Shown: positions 16,893 to 26,581, counted from the stretch's first letter. The stretch: 64,000 bases of DNA from Lentisphaeria bacterium (GCA_900768515.1 CAAGDG010000058.1:14235-78234); one strand, 5' to 3'. Notes: generated by a model not told the origin, from the sequence alone. Translations and numbers: made by a program.

Positions 16893-19800
16893 CTATTTCC
16901 GCGCAAGTTCGAAGAAGACGGTCGGCTCCTTCAACTTCGCGGTATCGACCCGGAACTCCACCGTGTCGCCGCTCCTGCGTACCGGTGCAATCTCCTCGGT
17001 ACGCTCCCCCTCCGGCGTCAGCGCCCAGAGACGGAGCGAACCAGCGTTCCGGTTGCGAAGCACAAAGGCGAAGCTGCCGGTCCGCAGCAGAACCGGAGAA
17101 CCGCCGATGTTGCGCAACGTCCTCAGATCGGCATCATCGAAGACCATGTTGGAATTGAGCGCGTCCGTCGCATAGACCACCGCAATCCGTTCGGCATCGC
17201 GAAGCGGCCGGTCGCCGTCGATCGAAACCGCGGAGAGATTGCCGCGCCGGCTCATCTCGCGCACTTCGAAATCGGGGAGGCGGTATTGGGTCCCGGCCTC
17301 GGCGCAGACTCCCTGCAGCCGCGGCGTGTTGACCGAAAGCAGCCGTTTGCGGACATCCAGGAAGAGTTCGCCGGTGGCGTTTTCAAACAGTTCATTGGCG
17401 ACGTCGGTCCGGTTCTCCGCCGGCAGCAACCCCTGCCGCTTCAGCTCCTCCAGCGCGGGGCCGAGCTTGAAGTTGCCGGAGGCGGTATCGGAAATCAAGG
17501 CGTACCCTTCAGCATGGCTGACCACCGCGCTGCCGCCGTCACCGGCCAGAACCGCCTCGCCGGGGCGGGCCGGGAAGGGTTCCCGCCCGGAGGCGACCAC
17601 GTCGGTCGAAAACCCGGTCACCAGCGCGAGACGCGACTGCGTGGCGCTGACGCTGTCGCCGAATTCGAACCGCCGGAACATCTCATCCGCGTTGAACCGG
17701 ACCCGCACACCGCGGTCGGCCGGCTTCACATCCCCGCGGCGGAAGAGGAAGAACGTCAGGAACTCCGACGCCTGCTGCACCGGATCGGACATCGACAGGA
17801 ACGGATTGATCCGCTCGACCGGAACCACACTCTGCGGCTGCGCAAACTGCGTCAGACCGTCGAAATTCTGGAACGCGGCATAAGCGCCGGTCACAAACGC
17901 CTGTTCGTAACGGTAGCGGTTCCAGAAGGTGTGCGCGTGCTCGGTGACCACGATCGGCTTGCCGGCCAGCCGCGTCGAAACGAATCCCCGGAACTGCCCG
18001 CCGGCGTTCGAAAGCGAACTCTCCTGCGAAATGGTCGAACCCGGCTGCATGTAGTTGGTCGGATGTGCATGGTATCCATTCATCGTGACCGCATCCATCT
18101 CGCTTCGGATCAACGAGTAGCGTCTGGCACGACCCATGTTGTAGTTGCTGATGATTCCGCGGTAGCCGAGTTCGCGCAGCGTCTTGCTGTACCAGCGGAA
18201 GGTATCGCCTTCCACCGCGGTCAGAAATTCGTTGACGTCGCGTCCGAGGGCGTTCTTCGCCTGCACGCTTTCCGGCGTGAAGATCGGAACCGCGTCGAAG
18301 GAGCCATAGTTGCTGCCATGCGCGGCATTCAGCTTCTCAATCGACGGATACCTGGAGCGGAGGAACTCCCGCCAGCGCGGGGTCAGACCGGTCCAGTCGT
18401 CCGGCCAGATGAAGGCGAACTCCTGTTCATTGAACCCCTGCACCATCGCCAGAACCGGATCGTCGATCAACCGGGTTCCGGTGTAGGGATTGACCCGGCA
18501 CAGCAGCTCCTGGATTCCGCGCCGCCAGTGCTCCCGTGCGACCGGATCGTAGTGCATGCTCAGTTTGAAATAGCTCTTCCGGGAGTGTTCCGGCCGCCAC
18601 GGAGAACCGGGCAGGTAGCCCCGCCACGAACTCATCGCATCGAAGTTGAGATAGATGCCGTTCTCCTTCATGCAGTAGATCAGGTAATCGAAATGATCGA
18701 GGTTTTCCGGAGAGAATTCAAACGCCTTCTCGCTTCTCAAAACCAGAACCGCATCCAGAAAGTGAGTCCGGGTCATATTATAACCGGCCCGGCGAAGCCG
18801 CTGCGTGTAGGCGGCGATCTTCTCATGGGTGTCCAACTGGGGACCGGCGACATCGGCCCGGCCGATGAAGGCGTCGGTGCCTTCACAGCTTGAGAGGAAA
18901 CGGGCCGGACGGTCCGGTTCCTTTTCAAACGCCAGCTGGCCGGCGGCATTCACGATCACCCGGCCGAGCTCTCCGACCTTGTGGAACGGCAGAAAACCGG
19001 AGCGGTCGAGCGCCGAACCGGCGATGATCCCCCGCTCGTTCCGGTAGCGGAACGGCCGCCAGACCTCGTCGGCAGTGATCCGCACCTGTTTCGCACGCGG
19101 CGGTTCGTAGACGGAATCCGACAGCGTGGCGGCCAGCACGATCCAGATCGAACCGGAACCGGCACTCTCCAGGACAACTTCCTTCACCGGACCAAACTTC
19201 TCCGGCAGCTGGAACCGCGAAACATAAGCGCCAACCCGGTTGCTGGAGTTGAGCCATGTGGCGCCGACGGCGCCGTTCTCCAGCGATTTCGGACTCCACC
19301 AGTCGCCGACATCACGCCCGGAACGGATTTCAAAGCTTTGTTTCCGGCCGTTCTCCCCGGTCACAACAAGGCGGCCGACCTCGCCCGGCGCCGCCCAGCA
19401 GAGGGTGTGAAGCAAATAGAGGTTGCGCCCTTCCAGCCGGCGCTCTCCGGCCGGAAGCACCACCCGCTCCGGCCCGTTCGGGAACCGGGCGGAACGCATC
19501 GTAAGAACCGTCTTCCCGCCGTTGGCATCCGGTTCGAGCAGCCGGAACGGAACGTTTGCAAACAGTTCCTGCTTGCGATCGAGGTTGGCGGCGTCATTTT
19601 CCGGTCCCTGGTCGGACCAGCCGCCCTTTCCATCCCCCGGCGTCGGATCGGCGTAGCCCATGTTGGCGGCCTTCCGGAAATCCAGAAAGCTGTCGACCAC
19701 CCCGACCGAAAGATTCCGGAACCGGATCTGACCGGAGGTATCCTGCAATCCGAGCGCAATGTTCGCAGAGTCAAGATCGAAAGGCAGTGAGACCATGAAC

Positions 19801-20204
19801 TCCACCGGCATCCAGTCGTAGCTGCCGGTGCGCATCTTCCCCTGCGGGTAGAAGTGCTTGCCGCCGGAACTGTATTCCAGCATGAATTTCCCGCCGTTCC
19901 AGGGATTGCCCGGCTCGGCGATCTCCTTCCCCGCCGTCTCCACCCGGCAGCGGACCCGGGATCCGGCGAGCGCAGCAGTGTCAAGTTTGCCGAAAGCGCC
20001 GGTTATGCCCCGTGAAACCTTGTCCGGCGCGACTTCAACCAGCAACGATTTTTCGGAAAGACGCGCACCGCCGGGCACCAGGTAAAAAGCGGAGCCGGCG
20101 GATTTCCCGCCAAAAGACTCCTCCAGCACCGGGGCGGCAGACAATGCGATGGTTCCCGCGGCAAGCGCGGCAACCCCTTCCAGCAATCCGAACTTCAGCC
20201 TCAT
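16893..20204 (-). CDS. large exported clan GH-A glycoside hydrolase, paralogue 2
   Basis: The 1103-residue protein begins with a signal peptide (MRLKFGLLEGVAALAAGTIA, then LSAAPV). A beta region contains the GGWSDQGPEND module at about 194-204. A TIM barrel follows with candidate acid/base Glu593 (GFNEQEF) and nucleophile Glu755 (VVTEHAHTF), then a C-terminal beta region. The start at 20204 is chosen because GGGAG precedes it and the signal peptide follows at once; the frame is open further upstream to 20297 but has no ribosome site. It is clearly related to 10763-14089 and 50338-53568 though well diverged. The substrate is unknown. The gene is alone on this strand and diverges from the CstA-type transporter. 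Confidence 0.8.
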   Translation of the reverse strand: MRLKFGLLEGVAALAAGTIALSAAPVLEESFGGKSAGSAFYLVPGGARLSEKSLLVEVAPDKVSRGITGAFGKLDTAALAGSRVRCRVETAGKEIAEPGNPWNGGKFMLEYSSGGKHFYPQGKMRTGSYDWMPVEFMVSLPFDLDSANIALGLQDTSGQIRFRNLSVGVVDSFLDFRKAANMGYADPTPGDGKGGWSDQGPENDAANLDRKQELFANVPFRLLEPDANGGKTVLTMRSARFPNGPERVVLPAGERRLEGRNLYLLHTLCWAAPGEVGRLVVTGENGRKQSFEIRSGRDVGDWWSPKSLENGAVGATWLNSSNRVGAYVSRFQLPEKFGPVKEVVLESAGSGSIWIVLAATLSDSVYEPPRAKQVRITADEVWRPFRYRNERGIIAGSALDRSGFLPFHKVGELGRVIVNAAGQLAFEKEPDRPARFLSSCEGTDAFIGRADVAGPQLDTHEKIAAYTQRLRRAGYNMTRTHFLDAVLVLRSEKAFEFSPENLDHFDYLIYCMKENGIYLNFDAMSSWRGYLPGSPWRPEHSRKSYFKLSMHYDPVAREHWRRGIQELLCRVNPYTGTRLIDDPVLAMVQGFNEQEFAFIWPDDWTGLTPRWREFLRSRYPSIEKLNAAHGSNYGSFDAVPIFTPESVQAKNALGRDVNEFLTAVEGDTFRWYSKTLRELGYRGIISNYNMGRARRYSLIRSEMDAVTMNGYHAHPTNYMQPGSTISQESSLSNAGGQFRGFVSTRLAGKPIVVTEHAHTFWNRYRYEQAFVTGAYAAFQNFDGLTQFAQPQSVVPVERINPFLSMSDPVQQASEFLTFFLFRRGDVKPADRGVRVRFNADEMFRRFEFGDSVSATQSRLALVTGFSTDVVASGREPFPARPGEAVLAGDGGSAVVSHAEGYALISDTASGNFKLGPALEELKRQGLLPAENRTDVANELFENATGELFLDVRKRLLSVNTPRLQGVCAEAGTQYRLPDFEVREMSRRGNLSAVSIDGDRPLRDAERIAVVYATDALNSNMVFDDADLRTLRNIGGSPVLLRTGSFAFVLRNRNAGSLRLWALTPEGERTEEIAPVRRSGDTVEFRVDTAKLKEPTVFFELARK

Positions 20205-20371
20205 CGATGATCTCCCTGGTTCATGGTACAGGTGGCATTCCGGCAGAAAAAAACCGGTATTTTGTAATATGTTACCCTGTTCTCCATCAAAATACAAGCA
20301 TCGTTTCTCCGGTTTTTTTCATCTTTTTCAAACCATCATCTTTTTAGGGATGACAGCCCGGCCGATTTTTC

Positions 20372-20399
20372 TTGTATTTTCGGCAGAAGGCATTATATT
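20372..20399 (+). promoter_or_regulatory. possible promoter of the CstA-type transporter
   Basis: TTGTAT (20372-20377) and TATATT (20394-20399) are 16 bases apart, leaving a leader of about 40 nt. The rest of 20205-20445 shows no gene. Confidence 0.5.
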
Positions 20400-20445
20400 A
20401 ATCAAGTTACAATGTTTTGAAAAAAACAATCTGAAAGGCGGAAAA

Positions 20446-21912
20446 ATGTTACTGTTTCTGGTGGGTCTGGCAATTCTGATTATCGGCTACTTCACCTACG
20501 GGAAATTCGTCGAAAAGGTTCTCGCCCCCGACGACCGCGAAACTCCTGCAAAGAGATGTTACGACGGCGTCGATTACCTCTGTCTGCCACACTGGAAAAA
20601 CATGCTGATTCAGCTGCTCAACATCGCCGGCGTCGGCCCGGTGATCGGCGTGATCCTCGGGATCAAATTCGGCGTGATCGCATTTCTGATCATTCCGATC
20701 GGCAACATCATCGGCGGTTCGGTCCACGACTTCGTCTCGGGCATGATGACGCTGCGCCACAACGGATCCAACCTGCCCGGCCTGATCCGCATGACCACCG
20801 GAAAGTGTTTCTACTGGCTGTTTTCAGCATTCATGGTCTTTCTGCTGCTGCTGGTGGTGGCGGTCTTCATCAACATTCCGGCCAAGCTGATCGACGGCTT
20901 CTGGCCTTCGACCGCGCTTTTCTGGACCGCGGTGCTCTGCATCTTCCTCTACTACATTGCCGCAACGCTCTTCCCGATCGACAAGATCATCGGCAGAGTC
21001 TACCCCTTCTTCGGAGCGCTGCTGATTCTCGGCACGCTGGCGATCTTCGTGGTCCTCTTCTGGGAGGCGCTCCGGAATCCGGCGCTGCTGCAGGAGAGCG
21101 AGGCGTTCCGGCAGCAGATGTTCACACCCGAAAACAACAACCCGATCCTGCCGATGCTCTTCGTGACCATCGCCTGCGGTATTCTCTCCGGCTTCCACGC
21201 CACCCAGTCGCCGATCATCGCCCGTACCATGGCCCATGAAAATCAGGCGCGTTCCTCCTTCTACGGCATGATGGTCGTCGAAGGTCTGATCGGAATGATC
21301 TGGGCCGCCGCCGGACTCGCAATCTACAACCTCTATCCGGAACTGATGAGTAAAGATCCCACCGTCGCGCTCAAGAGCATTACCGACCACTTCCTCGGAA
21401 CCGGAGTCGGCGCCGTCACCGTGATCAGCGTGATCATCCTGGCGATCACCTCCGGAGACACTGCGATGCGGAGCCTCCGTCTGAGCCTCGGCGAGATGTG
21501 CTCGGTTCCGCAGAAGCAGATCCGCAACCGGCTGCTGCTCTGTCTGCCGCTGATCGTGGTGGTTTCGCTGCTGCTCTGGTGGTCCAACCTGAGCGCCTCC
21601 ACCTTCAAGCAGCTCTGGAACTACTTCGCCTGGGGCAACCAGGTGCTGGCCGCCTGTACGCTGACCGCGGCGACGGTCTGGCTGACCGCCCAGCGCAAGC
21701 CGGGCTGGATCACCGCGCTCCCCGGCGCATTCATGATTTTCATCGTGACCACCTACATTCTCTGGATTTCTCCGGAACACGGCGGCCCGGTCGGATTCGG
21801 AATGGAGCTTAAACACGCCTATCTGGTCGCGGCGTTCCTGGCCGCCATGACGATTCTCTGGGCCTACCGGCACGGAGAGAAGATGCTTGGGAAATTCGAT
21901 TCCATCGACTGA
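20446..21912 (+). CDS. CstA-family carbon starvation protein / pyruvate-type transporter
   Basis: The 488-residue integral membrane protein has about a dozen or more hydrophobic segments. It carries CstA-family signatures: PLCLPHWK-like entry loop, NIAGVGPVIGVILG (about 58-71), GSVHDFVSGMMTLRHNG, and GFHATQSPIIARTM. CstA proteins import pyruvate and peptides in E. coli; the shorter form here is common in anaerobes. ATG 20446 is chosen for AAGGCGG upstream and because the protein begins directly with a membrane helix; the longer in-frame extension is out of character. It diverges from GH-A paralogue 2 and converges with the phosphatase gene. Substrate assignment is by family only. Confidence 0.87.
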   Translation: MLLFLVGLAILIIGYFTYGKFVEKVLAPDDRETPAKRCYDGVDYLCLPHWKNMLIQLLNIAGVGPVIGVILGIKFGVIAFLIIPIGNIIGGSVHDFVSGMMTLRHNGSNLPGLIRMTTGKCFYWLFSAFMVFLLLLVVAVFINIPAKLIDGFWPSTALFWTAVLCIFLYYIAATLFPIDKIIGRVYPFFGALLILGTLAIFVVLFWEALRNPALLQESEAFRQQMFTPENNNPILPMLFVTIACGILSGFHATQSPIIARTMAHENQARSSFYGMMVVEGLIGMIWAAAGLAIYNLYPELMSKDPTVALKSITDHFLGTGVGAVTVISVIILAITSGDTAMRSLRLSLGEMCSVPQKQIRNRLLLCLPLIVVVSLLLWWSNLSASTFKQLWNYFAWGNQVLAACTLTAATVWLTAQRKPGWITALPGAFMIFIVTTYILWISPEHGGPVGFGMELKHAYLVAAFLAAMTILWAYRHGEKMLGKFDSID

Positions 21913-21978
21913 AGAATCCTTCGCGAGCGGCACCGTCTGCGGCAATTTTCCACCGGAGCGATGTTGTCAACTCCGTGT

Positions 21979-22860
21979 TCAGTCGCGCTTCGACGCCGGG
22001 GGGAAAGGTTCCACCCGGCAGCCGCGCAATCCGAAACGGGATGAAAGCAGTTCATCTCCCGGCGCCGGCCGGGAGACCGGCGCGGCAACCGCCGCCGGCA
22101 CGCCGGTGAACTCCGGCCGGTCCAGCAGCGTCTGCAGCAGCGGGCGGGCCATCTCCGGATCCACCGGTTTCCGGCAGATCGCCAGAATCAGCCGCGGTTT
22201 CGACTCGCGAACAATCGCGGCGGAACGAACCTCTTCCGGCGTGGTCGCAACGCGGCCGGCAAGCAGCAGACCATCGTCGGAGAACTCCACCTGCAACACC
22301 TCCTCCGGTTGAAATTCGTCAAGCAGTTTTGCCCTCCGGTTCAGGTAGTCGCGCATCGCCTGCCAGTCGACTTTGCGAAGCAGCTCCGGAAGGTTGCCGT
22401 AAATGCCGGCATGATGACCGTAGCGGGGTTCGACCATTTCCGCGAGCGCCTGTTCGAGCGTCCAGTTTTCAAAGACGATCCGGCCGGCGGCCACCACCAC
22501 GCCGGTCCGATTGGAACCATGCCAGCAGTGAATCAGGATCGGTTTCGGCGCACATTGAACGATTTCCAGCGCATTGCGCAGATCCTTCTCCGAAACCGAA
22601 CCGGCATTGAGCCGGAGCCGGTATTCCGTCAGTCCGGAATTGAGCAGCTTCCGGGCATCGGAGTGGAAATGCCGCAGATTAAGTACGCTTTTGTACCCCC
22701 GCCGGGCCAGTTCCCGGAACTGTGCGGCGGTCGGCTGACCCGACCGGCTGATCTTCAGTTCGGTACTGACAACGTGAAAATTGACCGGGAGCTCTCCCTC
22801 CTCCGCGGCCAGAAACAGCGACGCCGCCAGCATCTGGAGAAACAGAAAAAACTTGCGCAT
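21979..22860 (-). CDS. secreted dual-specificity/tyrosine phosphatase-like protein
   Basis: The 293-residue protein has a signal peptide (MRKFFLFLQMLAASLFLAAE) and a Cys-phosphatase domain. The P-loop HCWHGSNRTG at 111-120 follows the C-x5-R rule with catalytic Cys112 and Arg118, and the SGQPTAAQFRELARRGYKSVLNLR segment (40-63) is typical of the DSP-like family. The C-terminal 100 residues have no recognised fold. An exported phosphatase would act outside the cytoplasm, on phospho-proteins, phosphosugars or phytate-like substrates. It lies 26 bases after the aromatic-repeat lipoprotein gene and is probably cotranscribed with it. Confidence 0.82.
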   Translation of the reverse strand: MRKFFLFLQMLAASLFLAAEEGELPVNFHVVSTELKISRSGQPTAAQFRELARRGYKSVLNLRHFHSDARKLLNSGLTEYRLRLNAGSVSEKDLRNALEIVQCAPKPILIHCWHGSNRTGVVVAAGRIVFENWTLEQALAEMVEPRYGHHAGIYGNLPELLRKVDWQAMRDYLNRRAKLLDEFQPEEVLQVEFSDDGLLLAGRVATTPEEVRSAAIVRESKPRLILAICRKPVDPEMARPLLQTLLDRPEFTGVPAAVAAPVSRPAPGDELLSSRFGLRGCRVEPFPPASKRD

Positions 22861-22886
22861 TGCGTCATCCTCCCTCTTTCAATGGT

Positions 22887-25040
22887 TCACTGATCCTCAC
22901 CCCACGGAAACCAGAACAGCTTCCCCCGGAGTCGCCCGTGATCCACCTCATGCTCGTAAAGGCCGAAAAGAACGCTGATCCGGCGGCGTTCCGGGGAGTT
23001 CTGGTAGAGGAAGCCGGGCAGCTGATACTCCGAAGACTCCCCCCTGCGGCGTTCCTGATAGAGAAACCCGAGCACCGACACGTCGCGGTCGCCGTCGATT
23101 TCATCGGCGTGAAAGAGACAAGTGTTCATCTTCCAGTCCCCGCCGCAGCGGACGTAGTTGAAGAGCAGCAGCGGCAAGAGGTCGAGCGAGAAAAACTCCC
23201 TGTCCTCACAGTAATATTGGGCGATGGTCTCTGCGAGCGTTTCGCACGACTCCAGATCGCCGGGGGGCGCCAGGCTCAGAAAGCGCAGCTCCTTCGCCAA
23301 CGCTTTCCGGCTGGCGTCGACCTCCGCCCGGATTCTGAGCCGGAAACTTTCATCGGGATTCCGGCAGTCGTGTTCTCTCTGGAACGCCGCCTCACAGCGG
23401 TGCAACGCACGGACGATCCGGTCCAGCCGCCGCCGATCGACGCCGTCGCGCCAGACCCGGCAGCGGCCGCTCTCCCAGCCGGAGAGGAGCGGCAGGATCA
23501 CACTTTCGTCGGAGACCAGCTTGCGGCTGGAGCTGTAAAGCGCGATCTGCCTCTCCGGGTCTGAAGCGGAGGTCGGCAGAGAACATTCCGGCTCCCGGTC
23601 GACACGGCGCTGATAGCCGAGTCCGCACAGAAAATAGACATTTTCATCCTCCAAACTGAGAACCGGCGAGGCAAACAGCGTCCGGGAAAGCGCACTTGAG
23701 TTGCGGGTGACCAGCGGCCAGAGGGTGAAGGAGACCTCTTCCCCTTCCCTCCGCCAGATCCAGAGCGGCCAGAGACAGGAGTAGCCGACCTGTTCCGGAG
23801 CAATGACTTCTCCGCTTTCAGGATCGCGCCGTTCCGGCTTGCTGGAGCTGATCCAGAGAATCGTCCCCAGATTGAGAATCCTCTCCTTCGCGCTGTTCCG
23901 GTAGAAGTAGAAGGGGAGCAGCGCGTTTTCCCCTTCGACACGCCAGAACAGCGGGAAAAAGCCGTACCCGGGCCTCCGGCGCTTCCACCAGGCCGGACCG
24001 ACCCACGAGAGCTCCTTCCCCCGGCCGAAGAGCGGGAAGAGCCCGAAGGTTCCCGACGGAACATTCCACCACACCGGACCGGCGAATCCCCACTGCGGGA
24101 ACTGCCACAACACCGGAAAAAAGCCGCGACTGCCCGCCGACGTCCACCAGAGCGGGCCGACGTAATTGAAGGAATCGCTCCAGTAGGAGAGCGGGAATAC
24201 GCCGCCCTCGCCGGTCACCCCCTCCCGGGTGCGCCACCAGACCGGACCGAGATTCGAAAACTCCGCCCCCCGCATTCCCAGCGGGAAAACACCCCAGCTC
24301 CCCTCCAGAGACCACCAGACCGGACCGACGTAACTGAAGAACTTCCAGAAGGGAACCATCTCTCCGGCAGCCGCCGGATCGCCGCCGGTGCAGCCGACAA
24401 CCAGTCGACTGAGCGGAAAAAACCAGAACTCCCCGTTCCGGAAATCCATCCAGATCAGCGGGAAAAGACCGCCCGAGCGGGAGTTGCGGTTCCACCACGC
24501 CAGCGCAACGTGGTTGAATGTGGAACTGAAGCCTGCCGCCGGAACCACCCCCCATGAGCCGGTTTCGCGGTTCCACCACGCCAGCGCAACATGATTGAAC
24601 GTGGAACTGAAGCCTGCCGCCGGAACCACCCCCCATGAGCCGGTTTCGCGGTTCCACCACGCCGGCACAACATAACTGAGTCCGGGGGTGAACCATCCCA
24701 CCGGGAAGAGTCCGCCGCGCTTCAGGGGCGGCTGAAACCAGAGCGGTCCATAGTAACGGAAATCCGGTCCGTGGTGAAACAGGGGAAACACGCCGAAACT
24801 GCCGGAACGCCAGTAACCATTCAAAAACGCCAATCCTTCGGCATTCCGGCTGAAAACCGGCCAGAGAATCGTAAGCCGGTCACGATCCGCATAGCAGAGC
24901 GGCCACAGGTTGACCTTTGTCCCGTCAAACTGGATTGCGCCATGGTCCCGGTCCTCCCCCGTCCGAAGAGAGGCACAGCCGCCGAGGAGGAAAACCATCG
25001 CCAGGCATCCGGAAAAGACAATTCGTGCAGCTCCCCGCAT
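22887..25040 (-). CDS. aromatic-repeat lipoprotein of unknown function
   Basis: The 717-residue lipoprotein has a lipobox LLGGC near residue 20. The N-terminal two-thirds is a chain of about 27-residue repeats of the type 'GPxWW...GxFPLxxx', rich in Trp, Phe and Pro, for example AWWNRETGSWGVVPAAG. Two repeats are nearly identical in DNA (81-bp units near 24487). Such repeats suggest a beta-propeller or beta-solenoid. The C-terminal third is charged and non-repetitive. ATG 25040 is chosen because AAGGAG lies just upstream; an in-frame GTG at 25058 precedes that site. It has no family I can name. It sits between ybaK and a secreted phosphatase on the same strand. Confidence 0.75.
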   Translation of the reverse strand: MRGAARIVFSGCLAMVFLLGGCASLRTGEDRDHGAIQFDGTKVNLWPLCYADRDRLTILWPVFSRNAEGLAFLNGYWRSGSFGVFPLFHHGPDFRYYGPLWFQPPLKRGGLFPVGWFTPGLSYVVPAWWNRETGSWGVVPAAGFSSTFNHVALAWWNRETGSWGVVPAAGFSSTFNHVALAWWNRNSRSGGLFPLIWMDFRNGEFWFFPLSRLVVGCTGGDPAAAGEMVPFWKFFSYVGPVWWSLEGSWGVFPLGMRGAEFSNLGPVWWRTREGVTGEGGVFPLSYWSDSFNYVGPLWWTSAGSRGFFPVLWQFPQWGFAGPVWWNVPSGTFGLFPLFGRGKELSWVGPAWWKRRRPGYGFFPLFWRVEGENALLPFYFYRNSAKERILNLGTILWISSSKPERRDPESGEVIAPEQVGYSCLWPLWIWRREGEEVSFTLWPLVTRNSSALSRTLFASPVLSLEDENVYFLCGLGYQRRVDREPECSLPTSASDPERQIALYSSSRKLVSDESVILPLLSGWESGRCRVWRDGVDRRRLDRIVRALHRCEAAFQREHDCRNPDESFRLRIRAEVDASRKALAKELRFLSLAPPGDLESCETLAETIAQYYCEDREFFSLDLLPLLLFNYVRCGGDWKMNTCLFHADEIDGDRDVSVLGFLYQERRRGESSEYQLPGFLYQNSPERRRISVLFGLYEHEVDHGRLRGKLFWFPWGEDQ
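24487..24660 (-). repeat. 81-bp tandem coding repeat
   Basis: Two nearly identical 81-bp units, 24487-24567 and 24568-24648, are followed by the start of a third. They encode 27-residue units within the aromatic-repeat lipoprotein. Near-identity in DNA points to recent duplication, while other repeats in the gene have diverged. Confidence 0.9.
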
Positions 25041-25088
25041 CCCGTTCTCCTTCCTCACGTTGTGCCGAAAACTCCGGCGGCGGCCCGG

Positions 25089-25577
25089 TCAGCAGCGGCC
25101 GCGGACAATCGCGGCAAAGGATGCGCCGATCAGTCCGGCCAGAGCCGAAGGCGCCATCTCCACCTGCGTACCGATCCGCCCGCCGCTGAAGATGATGGTG
25201 TCGAATGCCTGCGCGGAAACGTCGATCACCGTCGGGAACCGTTTCTTCATTCCGATCGGAGAACATCCGCCCCGGACGTAACCGGTCAAAGCGGTGATCT
25301 CGGCCACGTGAATCATCTCGACCGACTTCACCCCGACCGCTGCTGCGGCGGCCTTCAGATCGAGCTCCTCCGCCACCGGAAGCATGAAGACGAAACACTC
25401 CCGGCCGCACCGGGTCACCAGCGTCTTGAACACCCGCTCCGGAGACTGGCCGAGCAGTTCGGCCACGGTCACGCCGTCGACCGCCTCCCCGTCGCGGTGC
25501 GGATACAAATAATGCGCATACGGGATCTTCGCCTGATCCAGGATGCGCATCACGTTGGTCTTTTCGAACTTTCCCAT
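25089..25577 (-). CDS. ybaK: YbaK/EbsC-family Cys-tRNA deacylase
   Basis: The 162-residue protein matches YbaK, which hydrolyses Cys-tRNA(Pro) made by mistake by prolyl-tRNA synthetase. Recognisable parts are the N-terminal KTNVMRILDQAKIPYAHYLY, then VFKTLVTR, VAEELDLKAAAAAVGVKSVEM and GYVRGGCSPIGMKK. The conserved Lys of the FKTL motif is present. ATG 25577 gives the usual family start and lies ten bases after the dapA stop; an in-frame start at 25604 would overlap dapA. It is probably cotranscribed with dapA. Confidence 0.9.
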   Translation of the reverse strand: MGKFEKTNVMRILDQAKIPYAHYLYPHRDGEAVDGVTVAELLGQSPERVFKTLVTRCGRECFVFMLPVAEELDLKAAAAAVGVKSVEMIHVAEITALTGYVRGGCSPIGMKKRFPTVIDVSAQAFDTIIFSGGRIGTQVEMAPSALAGLIGASFAAIVRGRC

Positions 25578-25587
25578 CAGCCGGAAT

Positions 25588-26463
25588 CTATTTGAGGTCG
25601 CCAACCCGCTTCATCGCCGCGATCAGTTTCTCACGGTGTTCGGCGGAGAGTTCGCACAGCGGCAGCCGGTACTCCTCCTTCATCCAACCGGCCATCGCCA
25701 TCGCCGCCTTGATCGGAATCGGATTGGTCTCGATAAACTGGTCCCGGAAGAAGCAGTAGAGCCGCCGGTGCAGCTCCAGCGCCTTGCCGTAATCGCCGGA
25801 GAGCGCCGCCGACACCATCTCGGTCATCGCCGCCGGATAGAGGTTCGAAGTCACGCTGATCACGCCCCGGCCGCCGACCGCGATCATCGGCAGCGCCAGC
25901 GAATCGTCGCCGCTCAACACCGTGATGTCGCAGAGATCGAGAATCGCGGAAACCCGGTCCACGCTCCCGGCCGCCTCCTTCACCGCGACCACCATCGGAT
26001 TTTTTGAAAGCCGCGCCACCGTCGCTTCCGCGATCGGAACGCCGCTGCGACCGGGCACGTTGTAGAGCACGACCGGAAGCCCGACCTCGTCGGCCACCGT
26101 GGAAAAGTGGCGGTAAAGCCCTTCCTGGGTCGGCTTGTTGTAGTAGGGAGTCACCTGAAGCGTCGCATCGGCGCCGGCCGCCTTCGCCTCGCGGGTCAGG
26201 TGGACCGCCTCCGCGGTGGAATTCGCGCCGGTTCCGGCGATGATCTGGCAGCGACCTGCCGCCTGTTCGATCACGGTTTCGATCACTTTGAGGTGTTCCT
26301 CGCAGGTCAGTGTCGGCGACTCGCCGGTGGTCCCGACCGGAACGATTCCGGCGACGCCGCCGGCAACCTGCTGATCGACGATGCGCCGCAGTGCGGCATA
26401 GTCCACCTGTCCGCCGTCGAAGGGAGTGACCAGCGCGGTGTAGACGCCTTCCAAATGAATCAT
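25588..26463 (-). CDS. dapA: 4-hydroxy-tetrahydrodipicolinate synthase
   Basis: The 291-residue enzyme condenses pyruvate with aspartate semialdehyde in lysine/diaminopimelate synthesis. It has the GTTGES motif (44-49), YYNKP (107-111), Tyr134 in LYNVPGR and the Schiff-base Lys162 in VAVKEA. Length and all catalytic residues are standard for DapA rather than for N-acetylneuraminate lyase. It heads a leftward group with ybaK, the repeat lipoprotein and the phosphatase. No other dap gene is present. Confidence 0.93.
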   Translation of the reverse strand: MIHLEGVYTALVTPFDGGQVDYAALRRIVDQQVAGGVAGIVPVGTTGESPTLTCEEHLKVIETVIEQAAGRCQIIAGTGANSTAEAVHLTREAKAAGADATLQVTPYYNKPTQEGLYRHFSTVADEVGLPVVLYNVPGRSGVPIAEATVARLSKNPMVVAVKEAAGSVDRVSAILDLCDITVLSGDDSLALPMIAVGGRGVISVTSNLYPAAMTEMVSAALSGDYGKALELHRRLYCFFRDQFIETNPIPIKAAMAMAGWMKEEYRLPLCELSAEHREKLIAAMKRVGDLK

Positions 26464-26552
26464 TTTATCCGCTCCAAGAGTATTGTGTTGAAATCGTCAC
26501 GGTTCCGGCATCCGCTCCTGATCCGCATCCGCCGGGATTCTTCCATTGATTT

Positions 26553-26581
26553 AACATAATTCGATTCCGGAATGAAATCAA
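26553..26581 (-). promoter_or_regulatory. probable dapA promoter with palindromic spacer
   Basis: On the minus strand TTGATT (26581-26576) and TATGTT (26558-26553) are 17 bases apart. The spacer contains a perfect 10-bp palindrome, ATTCCGGAAT (26564-26573), which could be an operator. Confidence 0.55.

Noticed and set aside
24487..24660. CRISPR-like array
   Set aside because: The repeats are contiguous, in frame and coding, with no spacers.
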